This document shows, piece by piece, positions 1 through 8,717 of a stretch of 39,231 nt of DNA. The notes below the pieces were generated by a model. The model did no database searches. It was not told the origin of the DNA and saw nothing but the letters and a program-made list of their open reading frames with translations. Made by a program: the position numbers and the translations under genes. How positions within the stretch are numbered: the first letter of the stretch is position 1; each line of letters opens with the position of its first letter. Origin of the DNA: a virus; IMG/VR virus record IMGVR_UViG_3300028378_000008, positions 1 through 39,231 of that record; one strand, written 5' to 3'.

Positions 1-1449
1 GAATTTGAACCAGAAATTGCTGGTATGGAAGTTACAGATAGAAAAGACATGGCTGATGAGATACTTAAAGCAAAACCAGATGCGGATGGTGTTGGTTCTG
101 AAGTAAGTGGTCTAGAAAAAGGTAGTGACGATGCTATCGACAAGCAAATGGCTGACTTAGAACAAGGTGGTGGTGAAGAAATTGATGTGGATGTAGAAGC
201 TCAAGCACCAGTACAAGAAGATGAAGAAATGGGTGGTACTTTTGAACAGTACGCTGAATCAAGAGGATACGGCATAGATGAACTACATGAGTGTGGAAGT
301 GATGAAATGGCTAACATTATCTCTGGATATAGAAATGACGGTGGTAGTGATGCTAAGGGTGTTGCGGTCTATATTAAAGACCCTGCAGTTGTTGGTGAAC
401 TAGGTGATTATGGTCATAGTGATTTTGGTGAAGAACTAGAACCATTTATCGGTGCTGTAGCCGAAGAAGGTGTGAGTTTCGGTAAGCATGAACCAATGCC
501 AGATGTTCAAGAAGATGAGATGGGTGCTAGTGATGCATTAGATGCTGCAGTTGATGATCTTGACAACGGTGAATTAGATGGAAGTGCTGATGCAAGTGAT
601 TTAGGTAAATTATCTAAAAAAGATAAAAAGAAAGCATTCAATAAAGTTGAAAAGATGGCAGAAGATGGGATTCCTGATGTTGCTGATCTTGATAATGATG
701 GTGAAATCTCTGGATATGAAGAAAAAAGACATAATGCAATTCAAAGCAATATGGATGAAGATGAAAGTGGTGATGCTTTAACTAGAGCAATTCAAGCTGC
801 AATTGAAATAGCTGAAAGAGATGGTGATAAAGAAAGAGCTGAAAGGTTAAGACAACAATTGCCACATGCATCAGTTGATGTTGCTGAGAAAAAAGAAGTT
901 GGATTTGCTAAAATGGGTGAACCAATGGGTGGTGGAATGAGAAAACCACAAGGTTCTCAAATAACTTATGAAGATATTGATCCTAATGAAATTCCTGATC
1001 CAGATTCAGATTTTACTGATAATATAAATGTTGACTTTAGTAAAAAGGATAGCAAAAGTATGGAGTATGATCCAAAATCGGAGTTAGGTAGAAAACAAGA
1101 TTCTCAAGATTGGGACAAGCATAACGATATTATGTATAAAGATAGTCGTATTGACCGTCATGACCCAATGGGTGGAAGTGATGATTTTGAACGAAAATAT
1201 GCTAAAAATGTAAAAGATCAACAAAGTGGTGTTGTTCATAGTAACTCTGTCGGTACACATTTACCTAATCAATATTCACAAATGAATGAATCTGAAAATA
1301 AAATCAGAAAATATGTTCAGAACAAACTTGCTGAGATGGCTGGTAAAAAGAAACCATCTATTAATGAAAGTAAATCAACTAAACTAAAGGCTTTAGATAA
1401 AATGATCGAAGAACAATACGGTCTGTACAATAAGAAAGTCAAAAAGTAA
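1..1449 (+). CDS. Acidic EF-hand-like protein, 5' end cut by window
   Basis: The frame is open to the left edge (8 codons precede the first ATG at 25), so the gene probably starts upstream. At least 482 residues are visible, very rich in Asp, Glu and Gly. A perfect 12-residue EF-hand-type loop (D-x-D-x-D-G-x-I-x-x-x-E) is encoded at about 685-720, so calcium binding is possible but untested. The C-terminus is basic (IRKYVQNKLAEMAGKKK) and contains SINES, which matches the (I/L)xE|S sites expected for a T4-type prohead protease. The gene lies 3 bp before the next one and upstream of the terminase, among head genes. I do not recognise the family. An internal-head or prohead-core role is inference from acidity, location and the candidate cleavage site. 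Confidence 0.75.
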   Translation, partial: EFEPEIAGMEVTDRKDMADEILKAKPDADGVGSEVSGLEKGSDDAIDKQMADLEQGGGEEIDVDVEAQAPVQEDEEMGGTFEQYAESRGYGIDELHECGSDEMANIISGYRNDGGSDAKGVAVYIKDPAVVGELGDYGHSDFGEELEPFIGAVAEEGVSFGKHEPMPDVQEDEMGASDALDAAVDDLDNGELDGSADASDLGKLSKKDKKKAFNKVEKMAEDGIPDVADLDNDGEISGYEEKRHNAIQSNMDEDESGDALTRAIQAAIEIAERDGDKERAERLRQQLPHASVDVAEKKEVGFAKMGEPMGGGMRKPQGSQITYEDIDPNEIPDPDSDFTDNINVDFSKKDSKSMEYDPKSELGRKQDSQDWDKHNDIMYKDSRIDRHDPMGGSDDFERKYAKNVKDQQSGVVHSNSVGTHLPNQYSQMNESENKIRKYVQNKLAEMAGKKKPSINESKSTKLKALDKMIEEQYGLYNKKVKK

Positions 1450-1452
1450 TAC

Positions 1453-1935
1453 ATGAGTAAATCAGATGATTTAAAACTCGTATATGTTCTCAAAATTGGA
1501 TATAATTCAATGGGTGAGGGCTTATACGAGTTTATTTTTGCTAAAGATATTGCCCCTATTATAGCAGAGGATAACATTAAAGATTCATTGTGGGATGAAG
1601 TTCCTGCATCGTCTAAAGATAATGCACTTGTTCCTACTGATGATATGATTGATGCTATATATTCATTAAAAACAAAAGAATTTGACTTATGGTGTTTACA
1701 TGAATCAAATGACAGATCATACCTTGATGGTGTATATACTATTCATTGTTTAGCATATGAACAAGAAATACAGGCTGATTATGAATTTGATGATTATGAA
1801 GCCATGTTTGATGGTGAAGAAGAAGAGGACACACCAATACTAGTATTTCACTTTGGAATGACATATCAGGACGTATCAGATTTACTGTACGCACGTGATA
1901 TTATCCTAGAAAAAACATCTTTTATTAAAGCTTAA
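1453..1935 (+). CDS. Unknown 160-residue protein next to terminase
   Basis: The ATG lies 3 bp after the preceding stop, so the two genes are probably co-transcribed. The product is acidic with mixed alternating hydrophobic stretches. A short acidic patch (DGEEEEDTP) lies near residue 120, followed by a hydrophobic strand. The size is close to T4 gp16 (small terminase) and the gene sits directly before gp17. However, I see no helix-turn-helix or coiled-coil region typical of small terminases, so I do not assign that function. No signal peptide or membrane segment is visible. Confidence 0.75.
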   Translation: MSKSDDLKLVYVLKIGYNSMGEGLYEFIFAKDIAPIIAEDNIKDSLWDEVPASSKDNALVPTDDMIDAIYSLKTKEFDLWCLHESNDRSYLDGVYTIHCLAYEQEIQADYEFDDYEAMFDGEEEEDTPILVFHFGMTYQDVSDLLYARDIILEKTSFIKA

Positions 1936-1954
1936 GTATATATTTCATCATTCA

Positions 1955-1964
1955 AGTATTTATT
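1955..1964 (+). promoter_or_regulatory. Putative late promoter before terminase
   Basis: AGTATTTATT lies 20 bp before the terminase ATG. It is one of a dozen copies of AGTATTTATA-type boxes found in the sense direction upstream of virion genes in this window, and differs from the consensus only at its last base. Confidence 0.55.
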
Positions 1965-1984
1965 ATTATGAAATACTATAAATA

Positions 1985-3988
1985 ATGAGTGAAATATTAG
2001 AACAAAATGATGATAGTAAATTATCATATGAAGATAAACTAGAAATAGAAAAGGAACAGCGAAGAGAATTAATTAAAAAACTTCGTGAAGAGCAAACTTC
2101 ATATGAATCTATTATTGTAACCGAAGACGGTGACGTAAAAACTGCAAGTCAGTTAAATTACGAAGAACAACTAGTTGAGATTAGAAGATGTGCTTTTGAT
2201 CCAGTTTATTTTATTGAGACATATCTTACAGTATTCGATCAAATGCAAGGTGACGGTGGTAAAATCGTACCATTTAAAATGTTTCCCTTCCAGAAAAAAC
2301 TAGTAACTGAATACCAAAAACATAGATTTAACATTGCCAACAAATACAGACAGGCTGGTATATCAACCACAACCTGTGCCTATCTAGCTTGGTATCTAAT
2401 GTTTAACGAAGATCGTTCAATTGCGATTGTAGCAAACAAATTAGAAACAGCACAAAACGAATTAATGAATGATGTAGTTGATTTCATCGACACATCACCT
2501 GAATGGTTAAGACCATCAGCAGATAAAAAAGATACACAAAAACTAAAATGGTATTCTAACGGATGTACTCTCGGTGCATTCTCTGCAACTGCAGGTCTTC
2601 GTGGTTATACTCCAACACTTATTTTCTGGGATGAAACAGCATGGACAGCTAACTCAGGTAAATTCTGGGAAGCAGCAGGGCCTTCATTACAAACAGGTGG
2701 TGGTGCAATATTTGTATCAACACCAGCAGGTCTAGATGAAGTATTCTACAAATACTTTGATGGTGCACGTAAAGGTAAAAATGATTTTAATGCAGTACAA
2801 CTTTGGTGGTTTAATGATCCAAGATACATCAACAATAGAGAAACAGGTAAAAATGAATTAGAATGGATTAAAAATGCTGGTCGTGATGATGAAATCAGAA
2901 TAAAAGATGAAGATTGGAGTGACGAAAAGCGTATCCAAATGATGGATGACGGATGGACTGCATGGAGTCCTTGGTATCAGGAACAAGTTCAAGCAGCTAA
3001 TGGTGATATGCGTAAAGTAGCTCAAGAGCTTTTATGTTCATTCCTTGGATCAGGTGATAACTTTATTTCCGAACAATACATTAGACATATTGAAGAAAAT
3101 ACAGTATCAACACCAATACGTCAAGATTATATCGATAAAAACATGTGGATTTGGGAAGACCCAGAAGAATTAGAAGATTATTTAATGGGTATTGATGTAT
3201 CATCTGGTCATGGTGATGATTATTCGACTATCAACATATTTAAAATCAATGAAATTACCGAGGAAAAAGTAATCTTTAAAAATGGTAAGAAAAAGAAACA
3301 AAAATTTACCATCCATAAAGCAGTCCAAGTAGCTGAATATTATGGTAAATTATCACCTCAAGAATTAGGTGAAGTTGCTTACACATTCGGTACTCAATAT
3401 AATAATGCATATGCAGTAGTCGATGTTACTGGTGGATATGGCTCACAAACAGTTGTAAAGCTTTTTGAGCTTGGTTACGAAGTGAGTCGAGTACATCATT
3501 CAGAAATTACACATAAGCCAACCAGAGACAAGCTAAATGGCTACATCCAGCAATCAACTAAAAAATTACCTGATGGAACAGAGTCTAAAGTAGACTTAGT
3601 ACCGGGTTTCTGGATAGGTGGTAACCGAGGTGTTGTACTTACGGAGATGGAACGTGTGATTAGAATGGAAGAAATCTTTATTAATTCAGTTCGATTATTA
3701 AATGAGTTAAAAACATTTGTAACTGTAACTGGATCACGTGTTGCCGATCACAAACGTAGTTTTCATGATGATTCTATCATGGGTATGGCTATTAGTATTT
3801 ATGTAGCAAACTTTGAGAAAATGAAGTATAATGTTTCTCCATCTAAAACGAAGAAAATGTTAGATGCATTAGTCACATTTAATTCACAAGAAGGTCAGGA
3901 ACGCAATAGAAATAATAATAAAATACAACAAGAAAGAGATAATCCATTCGGTCAACATTCATGGATGATGAAAGGATTAAAAAGATAA
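1985..3988 (+). CDS. 17: Terminase large subunit (gp17-like)
   Basis: This is the ATP-driven DNA-packaging motor and headful nuclease, which docks on the portal. The 667-residue protein is slightly longer than T4 gp17 (610). In the N-terminal ATPase domain the Walker-A-like loop is YRQAGISTTT (121-130) and Walker B plus catalytic Glu is LIFWDE (212-217). In the C-terminal RNase-H-like nuclease the acidic residues are D404 in MGIDVSSG, D480 in AVVDVTGG, and D595/D596 in RSFHDDSIMG. These three clusters match the gp17 nuclease. The start has no Shine-Dalgarno sequence and follows a late-type box. The portal gene is next. Both catalytic domains look intact. Confidence 0.95.
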   Translation: MSEILEQNDDSKLSYEDKLEIEKEQRRELIKKLREEQTSYESIIVTEDGDVKTASQLNYEEQLVEIRRCAFDPVYFIETYLTVFDQMQGDGGKIVPFKMFPFQKKLVTEYQKHRFNIANKYRQAGISTTTCAYLAWYLMFNEDRSIAIVANKLETAQNELMNDVVDFIDTSPEWLRPSADKKDTQKLKWYSNGCTLGAFSATAGLRGYTPTLIFWDETAWTANSGKFWEAAGPSLQTGGGAIFVSTPAGLDEVFYKYFDGARKGKNDFNAVQLWWFNDPRYINNRETGKNELEWIKNAGRDDEIRIKDEDWSDEKRIQMMDDGWTAWSPWYQEQVQAANGDMRKVAQELLCSFLGSGDNFISEQYIRHIEENTVSTPIRQDYIDKNMWIWEDPEELEDYLMGIDVSSGHGDDYSTINIFKINEITEEKVIFKNGKKKKQKFTIHKAVQVAEYYGKLSPQELGEVAYTFGTQYNNAYAVVDVTGGYGSQTVVKLFELGYEVSRVHHSEITHKPTRDKLNGYIQQSTKKLPDGTESKVDLVPGFWIGGNRGVVLTEMERVIRMEEIFINSVRLLNELKTFVTVTGSRVADHKRSFHDDSIMGMAISIYVANFEKMKYNVSPSKTKKMLDALVTFNSQEGQERNRNNNKIQQERDNPFGQHSWMMKGLKR

Positions 3989-3989
3989 A

Positions 3990-4036
3990 AGTATTTATAC
4001 AATATGAGGTTTTTGGCTAAACCAATAGTATTTATA
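3990..4036 (+). promoter_or_regulatory. Tandem late promoters before portal
   Basis: Two copies of AGTATTTATA occur at 3990-3999 and 4027-4036, 37 bp apart, upstream of the portal ATG at 4059. The second is followed by an A/T-only leader. A doubled box may raise portal transcription or simply be redundant. Confidence 0.55.
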
Positions 4037-4058
4037 AAAAACTATAAAATTTTATATA

Positions 4059-7000
4059 ATGGCAGATAATAAAAAAACAATATTTCAAAGTTTAGAGTCA
4101 GTATTAGACCCATTTGGTGGCACAGGTGCACCAGACAAAAATCAACAGCGTATTATTATCAAAGGTAAAACACCTGAAGATGTAAAACGTAGGGCTTTAG
4201 AAATTGAGCAGCAGCAGGAACTTAATAGTAAGTTCACAAAACTTAATGATCATGGCTTTCAAAAGGCAATGCAATATGAAGCTGCACGTTTACCAGCTTA
4301 TTTAGATTATGAAGGTATGGAATATTACCCATTAATCGCATCTGCATTAGATTTATTTATGGAAGAAGCTACTACTATCGACAAGGATGGTAAAATGCTT
4401 AAAATATATTCAGACAAAGAAAGAATTAAGCAACATTTAGAAGAATTCTTCTATGATATTATTAATGTAAATGTTAACCTACCATTTTGGACTCGTAACT
4501 TACCTATTGATGGTGACTCTATGATACCATTATTAGATGGAACTGAAATGTCAATAAAAGATATTTCTGAAAAATTAAAAAATAACTCACAAGAAGATAT
4601 TTGGACATATAGTGTACAGACCGAAACTAATAATATTGTTGGAGGAAAGATTGTATGGTGTGACAAAACAAGGGAAAACACACAACTTGTAAGAGTTACT
4701 TTAGATGATGGTACATATATTGATACTACACCTGATCATGAATTTATGACTAGAAGTGGTGAGTTTCTAAAGGCAAAAGATTTAAAAGCTAATCAAAGTC
4801 TAATGCCTTTTTACACTCGTAATAGTGAAAAACCTAAAGATAGTATACATGGATATGAAAAAGTCTATAATCCAAGTAGTAATCACTATAAATATACACA
4901 TAGCATAATTGCACATGAATTTCGTAGGGATATAACTGAAGAGAAGAAAACAGGTTTAACATATGATACTCATCATGTGGATTTTAATAAACTAAACAAT
5001 CATCCAAACAATCTACAGAGGTTATCTAGAGATGAGCATTTTTCATTACACAGAAAAATTGCACTTGATAATTTACACACACCTGAAATGATTGAAAAAA
5101 GATTAAAAGGTATTGATAAGTATTTGAGATCAGATGATAGAAAAAAATATTTATCTGAAAAAATGTTAGGTATATATCCTGAATATTTTAAAGAATATAA
5201 TAATTCTGAACTTCATGAAAGTCACAATAAAGTACGTAGTGAAAAAATGAAACAATATTGGTCTGATAAGAACTATAAACATTCAACTAAAGAAAAAATG
5301 ATATTATTTCTATCAGATAAATGTGTGAGTATTATTAATAAAATTATATGTGATTCAAACAGATATATTTCAAAGAATGAATTAGCAAAAACACTGAAAA
5401 ATGATAATGAATTCTTTTATGAACTTGATAAATACAATCAACAAAATAAGAGAGATAAAAAGAAATCTATAAACGGTAAAACCCTTAATGAGTTATTCAT
5501 TAGAAAATTCAATCTCACATATCAAGAATATGTTATAACTGTTAATCCAAAAATTTCTGAAGATAGCACATACAAAAAAGCATGTAATATCAGTAAAAGT
5601 AAAATAATTAATCACAAAGTAGTTTCAGTCGAATATTTGAATAATAAAAGAGATGTATACTGTATGGAAGTCGTTGGTATAGATGGCGAACATGATAGAC
5701 ATAATTTTGCAGTTTGTACAAAAAATATAGATGGGTCTTATTCAAGAAATGGTGTATTTGTATCCAACTGTAAATACGGAGACAACTTTGTTTATCTAAA
5801 AGGTAAAAAGAAAGAAGGTATTACCCATGCTAAACAAATGGTTAATTATGAGATGGAACGTATTGAAAGAGTAAAAGATAATAAATCACATCTTTATTTT
5901 AAACAACGTGAAACTGGTCAAGAATTTAAATTACTTGAGATGGCTCACTTTAGATTGTTAGGTGACGACAAGTACTTACCATATGGCTCTTCAATTCTTA
6001 ATAAGATTCGTAGAGCATTTAGACAACTTATTATGGCAGAAGATTCCATGCTTACCTACCGTATTACTCGTGCTGGTGAAAAAAGAGTCTTTAATATTGA
6101 TGTCGGTAACATGGATGAAGACGATATCCAAGAATACATGGGTAAAGTTATTTCTGGCTTTAAGAAAAAACAACAAGTCTATCCTGATGCAGGTCAGATC
6201 GATTATAGATACAATATTTTAGGAGTAGATGAAGATTATTTTATGCCTAAAAGAAACGGAAGTAACATGTCATCTATAGAAACATTACCGGGTGCTTGTC
6301 TATCTTTAGATACTAAAATTGAATTGCTTGATGGTAGATCACTTTCATTAGCAGATATAATCGATGAGTATGATAGTGGTAATACATTGTGGACTTATTC
6401 AATTGATTTAGAATCAGGTTCTATTGTACCTAGTCCAATAACATGGGCAGGTATAACTAGAAAGAATACCGAGGTTCTTAAATTAACATTAGATAATGGT
6501 GAAACAATTACATGTACACCTGACCATAAATTTCCAGTGAAATATGGTGACTATGTTGAAGCTAAAGATTTAAAAATGGGTCAATCATTATGGGCATTTA
6601 ATCAACGTAAAGAAAAAATTAAAAAACACTCTAAACAAGATTATAATCAAATATATGATCATAATTTAAATGAATGGGTTTTTACACATAGAATGGTTGA
6701 TGAATTCAATAACGGATTGAACAATAAAAAAAATACAGCATTACATCATGTAAATTTTAATAGATATGACAATACACTAGATAATTTAAAAAGAATGGAT
6801 TCTATCGAACACTTCAAACTTCATGCTAAATTTAGTAGAATCGGTAGTGATGCATATTCAGATAAATATCATAATGATGAAGAATTTCGTGAAAGAATAA
6901 ATGATAATTTAAGTGAATCTAGAAAAATCTATCATAATAAATTAAAAAATGACATAGATTTTTCTAGTTCAGTTAAACAAAAACAATCAATATCAAGAAT

Positions 7001-8669
7001 TAATTATTTAAATAATTTAAATCAAGAAGAATTTTTACAAGCAATTGCTCATCTGTCAACAGAGGGATCAAGAGTTGAATCAATTGAAACATTTAGAAAT
7101 AATCCTAATTATAATGAAATTATTAAAAATAGAACAGCGAAGCAAATAAATACAAAAAGTACTACTGATTGGAAAATTAAAGCATCTAGAATTGCAAAAA
7201 ATAGTTGGAAAAATAATGAGTATGTTAAAAGTGTAATTGAACCACAGACATTAAAATATTCAGAAAAATTAATTGATTTACTTTTAAATTATAGTGATGA
7301 ATATAATACTTTAACAGAAATACTTGAGAATAAAATTAATGTAAATAATAGTGAATTTAAAAAATTATTTATTGATTTAAATATTAATAATAAACAATTT
7401 TTAGGAAAATTCAATAAAATTACAATCAATAACATTAAAAAATTATTAAAATATTATGGATATAAAAATTGGAGTGATTTTAAATTGAAAAAACAATATT
7501 ATAATCATAAAATAATTAATATAGAATTTTTAAGTGAAAAAGTTGATACTGGTACATTAACTATTGATGGAGATAATTCATATCATGGAATACATAACTT
7601 TCCATTGTCATGTGGTATATTTACAAAAAATTCTAACTTAGATCAGATTGCGGATATTCAGTATTTGCGTGATAATTTATTTACTGGTTTAGGTGTTCCG
7701 AAGCCATTTTTAGGATTCCAGCAAGCAGCAGGTGATGGTAAGAATATGGCACAAATGGATATTAGATTTGCTAAAAAGGTAAATAGAATACAGCAAGCCA
7801 TTGTTCAAGAATTAAATAAGATGGCTATGATCCATTTATATCTACTTGGATTTAAAGATGACTATCAGAATTTCTCTTTAAGTTTAACTAATCCATCTAC
7901 ACAGCAAGAAATGCTTATGGGTGAGATGTTACAAGCTAAAGCACAGATATATACTGAGGTTACAAGAAACGAAGGTGGTATTGCAGCTATGTCACATACT
8001 AACGCTAAAAGACTACTGTTTAATAGTTCTGATGAAGAAATTATTAATGACTTTAAAATTCAGAGAATGGAAAGAGCATTATCACAAGAATTACAAGATA
8101 CACCATTGGTTATTCCAAAAACTGGTGTGTTTAAAGATTTGGATGATAAATATGGTTCTGATGAAATACCTCAAGGAGCACCAGAAGGTGGAGAAGGTAT
8201 GGGAGGTGATATGGAAGGTGTTGATGAACCTAATATACCACCAGCAGGTGATGCTGGTGAAAATGCACCACAAACCCCAGCAGATTTACCACCGATTGAA
8301 AGTGTTCAACTTAAAAAGCCAAATATGAGTGATGATCAGTATGGTTCATTATTAGAAAAAATGGTAAAGGGTGATGCTAAACCAAGTATAAATAAGAAAA
8401 AGAAAGATCGTGAAGTTATTAATGAAAACACGGAAAAAGTTAAAGGTTCTAATGATAGAGCAATTAAAATGGCAAGTGAAATAGAGTCTTTATTAAAAAA
8501 GAATGACAATAGCCTTAATGAAGATGAAACTCTTAAAGAGGCGATTAATGGTGAAAGACTTCAAAAACTTATAGACGAAAACATGAAAAACATATCTAAA
8601 TTCCATGTTAGCGATAGTAAACCAGAAAAAAAAGATGATCAAGAAGATGAAGAAGAAGATAAGAAATAA
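4059..8669 (+). CDS. 20: Portal vertex protein (gp20-like) with two inteins
   Basis: The 1536-residue precursor is the dodecameric portal at the packaging vertex, interrupted by two in-frame inteins (residues 149-570 and 747-1191). Joining the exteins gives about 669 residues, against 524 in T4, with an acidic extended C-terminus. The joined sequences read smoothly at both junctions: NLPFWTRNL to CKYGDNFVYL, and IETLPGA to SNLDQIADIQYL. The ETLPG and VPKPFLGF stretches are typical of gp20-type portals. The C-terminal tail (from about residue 1390) is Gly/Pro/Glu-rich, then Lys/Asp/Glu-rich, and is probably disordered. The gene is flanked by terminase and a probable core protein, the T4-like order. 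Function depends on both inteins splicing. Confidence 0.93.
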   Translation: MADNKKTIFQSLESVLDPFGGTGAPDKNQQRIIIKGKTPEDVKRRALEIEQQQELNSKFTKLNDHGFQKAMQYEAARLPAYLDYEGMEYYPLIASALDLFMEEATTIDKDGKMLKIYSDKERIKQHLEEFFYDIINVNVNLPFWTRNLPIDGDSMIPLLDGTEMSIKDISEKLKNNSQEDIWTYSVQTETNNIVGGKIVWCDKTRENTQLVRVTLDDGTYIDTTPDHEFMTRSGEFLKAKDLKANQSLMPFYTRNSEKPKDSIHGYEKVYNPSSNHYKYTHSIIAHEFRRDITEEKKTGLTYDTHHVDFNKLNNHPNNLQRLSRDEHFSLHRKIALDNLHTPEMIEKRLKGIDKYLRSDDRKKYLSEKMLGIYPEYFKEYNNSELHESHNKVRSEKMKQYWSDKNYKHSTKEKMILFLSDKCVSIINKIICDSNRYISKNELAKTLKNDNEFFYELDKYNQQNKRDKKKSINGKTLNELFIRKFNLTYQEYVITVNPKISEDSTYKKACNISKSKIINHKVVSVEYLNNKRDVYCMEVVGIDGEHDRHNFAVCTKNIDGSYSRNGVFVSNCKYGDNFVYLKGKKKEGITHAKQMVNYEMERIERVKDNKSHLYFKQRETGQEFKLLEMAHFRLLGDDKYLPYGSSILNKIRRAFRQLIMAEDSMLTYRITRAGEKRVFNIDVGNMDEDDIQEYMGKVISGFKKKQQVYPDAGQIDYRYNILGVDEDYFMPKRNGSNMSSIETLPGACLSLDTKIELLDGRSLSLADIIDEYDSGNTLWTYSIDLESGSIVPSPITWAGITRKNTEVLKLTLDNGETITCTPDHKFPVKYGDYVEAKDLKMGQSLWAFNQRKEKIKKHSKQDYNQIYDHNLNEWVFTHRMVDEFNNGLNNKKNTALHHVNFNRYDNTLDNLKRMDSIEHFKLHAKFSRIGSDAYSDKYHNDEEFRERINDNLSESRKIYHNKLKNDIDFSSSVKQKQSISRINYLNNLNQEEFLQAIAHLSTEGSRVESIETFRNNPNYNEIIKNRTAKQINTKSTTDWKIKASRIAKNSWKNNEYVKSVIEPQTLKYSEKLIDLLLNYSDEYNTLTEILENKINVNNSEFKKLFIDLNINNKQFLGKFNKITINNIKKLLKYYGYKNWSDFKLKKQYYNHKIINIEFLSEKVDTGTLTIDGDNSYHGIHNFPLSCGIFTKNSNLDQIADIQYLRDNLFTGLGVPKPFLGFQQAAGDGKNMAQMDIRFAKKVNRIQQAIVQELNKMAMIHLYLLGFKDDYQNFSLSLTNPSTQQEMLMGEMLQAKAQIYTEVTRNEGGIAAMSHTNAKRLLFNSSDEEIINDFKIQRMERALSQELQDTPLVIPKTGVFKDLDDKYGSDEIPQGAPEGGEGMGGDMEGVDEPNIPPAGDAGENAPQTPADLPPIESVQLKKPNMSDDQYGSLLEKMVKGDAKPSINKKKKDREVINENTEKVKGSNDRAIKMASEIESLLKKNDNSLNEDETLKEAINGERLQKLIDENMKNISKFHVSDSKPEKKDDQEDEEEDKK
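4503..5768 (+). mobile_element. Intein 1 in portal, HNH type, Pro at position 1
   Basis: This 422-residue intein spans portal residues 149-570. Its N-terminal block, PIDGDSMIPLLDG, aligns position by position with CLSLDTKIELLDG of the second intein, so position 1 is Pro149 instead of the usual Cys or Ser. Block B is TTPDH (about 223-227). The C-terminal blocks are VYCMEV (533-538), HNF (548-550) and GVFVSN. The intein ends in Asn570 and is followed by Cys571 of the extein. The residue before the final Asn is Ser rather than His. An HNH homing-endonuclease core (THHVDFN, then HPNNL, about 304-319) lies in the middle. The boundaries are supported by the continuous extein reading. Confidence 0.85.
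6297..7631 (+). mobile_element. Intein 2 in portal, HNH type
   Basis: This 445-residue intein spans portal residues 747-1191. It starts with Cys747 (CLSLDTKIELLDG), has block B CTPDH (819-823) and ends GIFTKN before Ser1192. The residue before the final Asn is Lys rather than His. The central HNH core is ALHHVNFN plus LDNLKRM (about 894-913), closely similar in layout to intein 1, so the two inteins are probably paralogues. The stretch around 6900-7500 is visibly more AT-rich than the portal exteins (long runs of AAT, ATT and AAA codons), which fits an acquired element. Confidence 0.88.
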
Positions 8670-8686
8670 TATTTTATATAAATAAA

Positions 8687-8696
8687 AGTATTTATA
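8687..8696 (+). promoter_or_regulatory. Putative late promoter
   Basis: AGTATTTATA lies 21 bp before the ATG at 8718, in an A/T-only leader. It matches the consensus of the other late-type boxes exactly. Confidence 0.55.
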
Positions 8697-8717
8697 AACA
8701 ACTAATTAGGTATTATT

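Noticed and set aside
1453-1935. Small terminase subunit (gp16)
   Set aside because: Position and length fit, but there is no visible DNA-binding or coiled-coil pattern.
4004-4069. 21-codon open frame between terminase and portal
   Set aside because: It spans the second late box and runs into the portal start; more likely leader sequence than a gene.
7921-8328. Plus-strand out-of-frame open frame inside the portal C-terminus
   Set aside because: It overlaps the portal extein coding region entirely and its composition looks like a frame-shifted translation.
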